A stretch of DNA of 30,684 bases, taken from positions 1-30,684 of the forward strand of contig USFD01000037.1 of NCBI GenBank assembly GCA_900553885.1, in the 5' to 3' direction. Position 1 is the stretch's first letter; the number at the start of each line of letters is the position of its first letter. The translations under genes were made by a program, and so were the position numbers. This stretch comes from an uncultured Ruminococcus sp. (GTDB lineage: Bacteria > Bacillota > Clostridia > Lachnospirales > Lachnospiraceae). Below the pieces are notes generated by a model that was given only the letters and a program-made list of their open reading frames with translations, ran no database searches and was not told where the DNA came from. Of this stretch, positions 30,560 through 30,684 are shown in pieces.

Positions 30560-30684
30560 AATTTTGAATTTGTGTGTGAAGAGAACTTCCGCCGGGACGG
30601 GATGAGGGAGTGCCGGAGGACACACTTTTGTTCGGACACAGCGCAGCGGTACATAAGAGCGCAAAGGACGCGCTCTAAGTGCCG
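30560..30684 (+). repeat. Right copy of inverted repeat flanking the nuclease gene, cut by window end
   Basis: On + from 30560: AATTTTGAATTTGTGTGTGA, then AGAGAACTTCCGCCGGG, matching the minus strand of 29336-29464. The last 44 bases (30641-30684) are identical to it. The copy is still matching when the window ends, so the true repeat is longer. Between this copy and the nuclease start (30345-30559) I see a TATAAT on the minus strand (plus 30412-30417), the nuclease ribosome binding site and no gene. Confidence 0.88.

Overview
The window looks like a chromosomal segment from a Gram-positive anaerobe of the Clostridia, most likely Lachnospiraceae. The right half carries the classic Firmicutes block ylxM-ffh-rpsP-khpA-rimM-trmD-rplS-lepB-rbgA-lepB-rnhB-yraN-pgeF in that order. 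It also carries two gene types I associate with Lachnospiraceae: a 'chorion class high-cysteine' small protein and an Rpn/PD-(D/E)XK nuclease. No database search was possible, so the family-level placement is inference.

Left third (1 to about 12,950) is an accessory island, AT-rich compared with the rest. It begins with a very AT-rich 510-residue orphan gene on + and a small serine recombinase on -. Two two-gene modules follow on -: a DUF3990 (ADP-ribosyltransferase-like) protein whose stop overlaps the start of a partner gene, and a RecF/OLD-type AAA ATPase followed 4 bp later by a PIN-like nuclease. Next come a truncated DUF262 protein, a 64-residue cysteine protein, a two-gene operon of unknown function, and an LRR / WYL-regulator / UDG-like operon closed by a strong terminator. 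A small hypothetical gene ends the island. Two 141-bp direct repeats (about 85% identical) at 5785 and 12800 look like 3' tails of an ABC permease gene and bracket about 7 kb of it. The layout is that of a defence or accessory hotspot.

Middle (12,950-16,440): a tandem 62-bp repeat, a perfect 24-bp-stem bidirectional terminator, a sodium symporter of the NSS family, a DUF362/ferredoxin protein, a hotdog thioesterase and tRNA-Thr(CGU) with its own consensus promoter.

Core block (16,500-26,230, all on -): read in transcription order, it starts at a consensus promoter before ylxM and runs through signal recognition (ffh), ribosomal proteins S16 and L19, rRNA/tRNA maturation (khpA, rimM, trmD, rbgA), two type I signal peptidases, RNase HII, YraN, PgeF and an MscS channel. 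Terminators after khpA and rplS and a promoter before rplS divide it into transcription units.

Right end (26,300-30,684): an intracellular subtilisin-like protease, the Gly/Cys-rich small protein, a 56-residue small gene, an overlapping pair of hypothetical genes, then about 700 bp of nested inverted repeats. The end holds a frameshifted Rpn-type nuclease gene bracketed by an inverted repeat whose arms share 44 identical bases. The right arm runs off the window edge.
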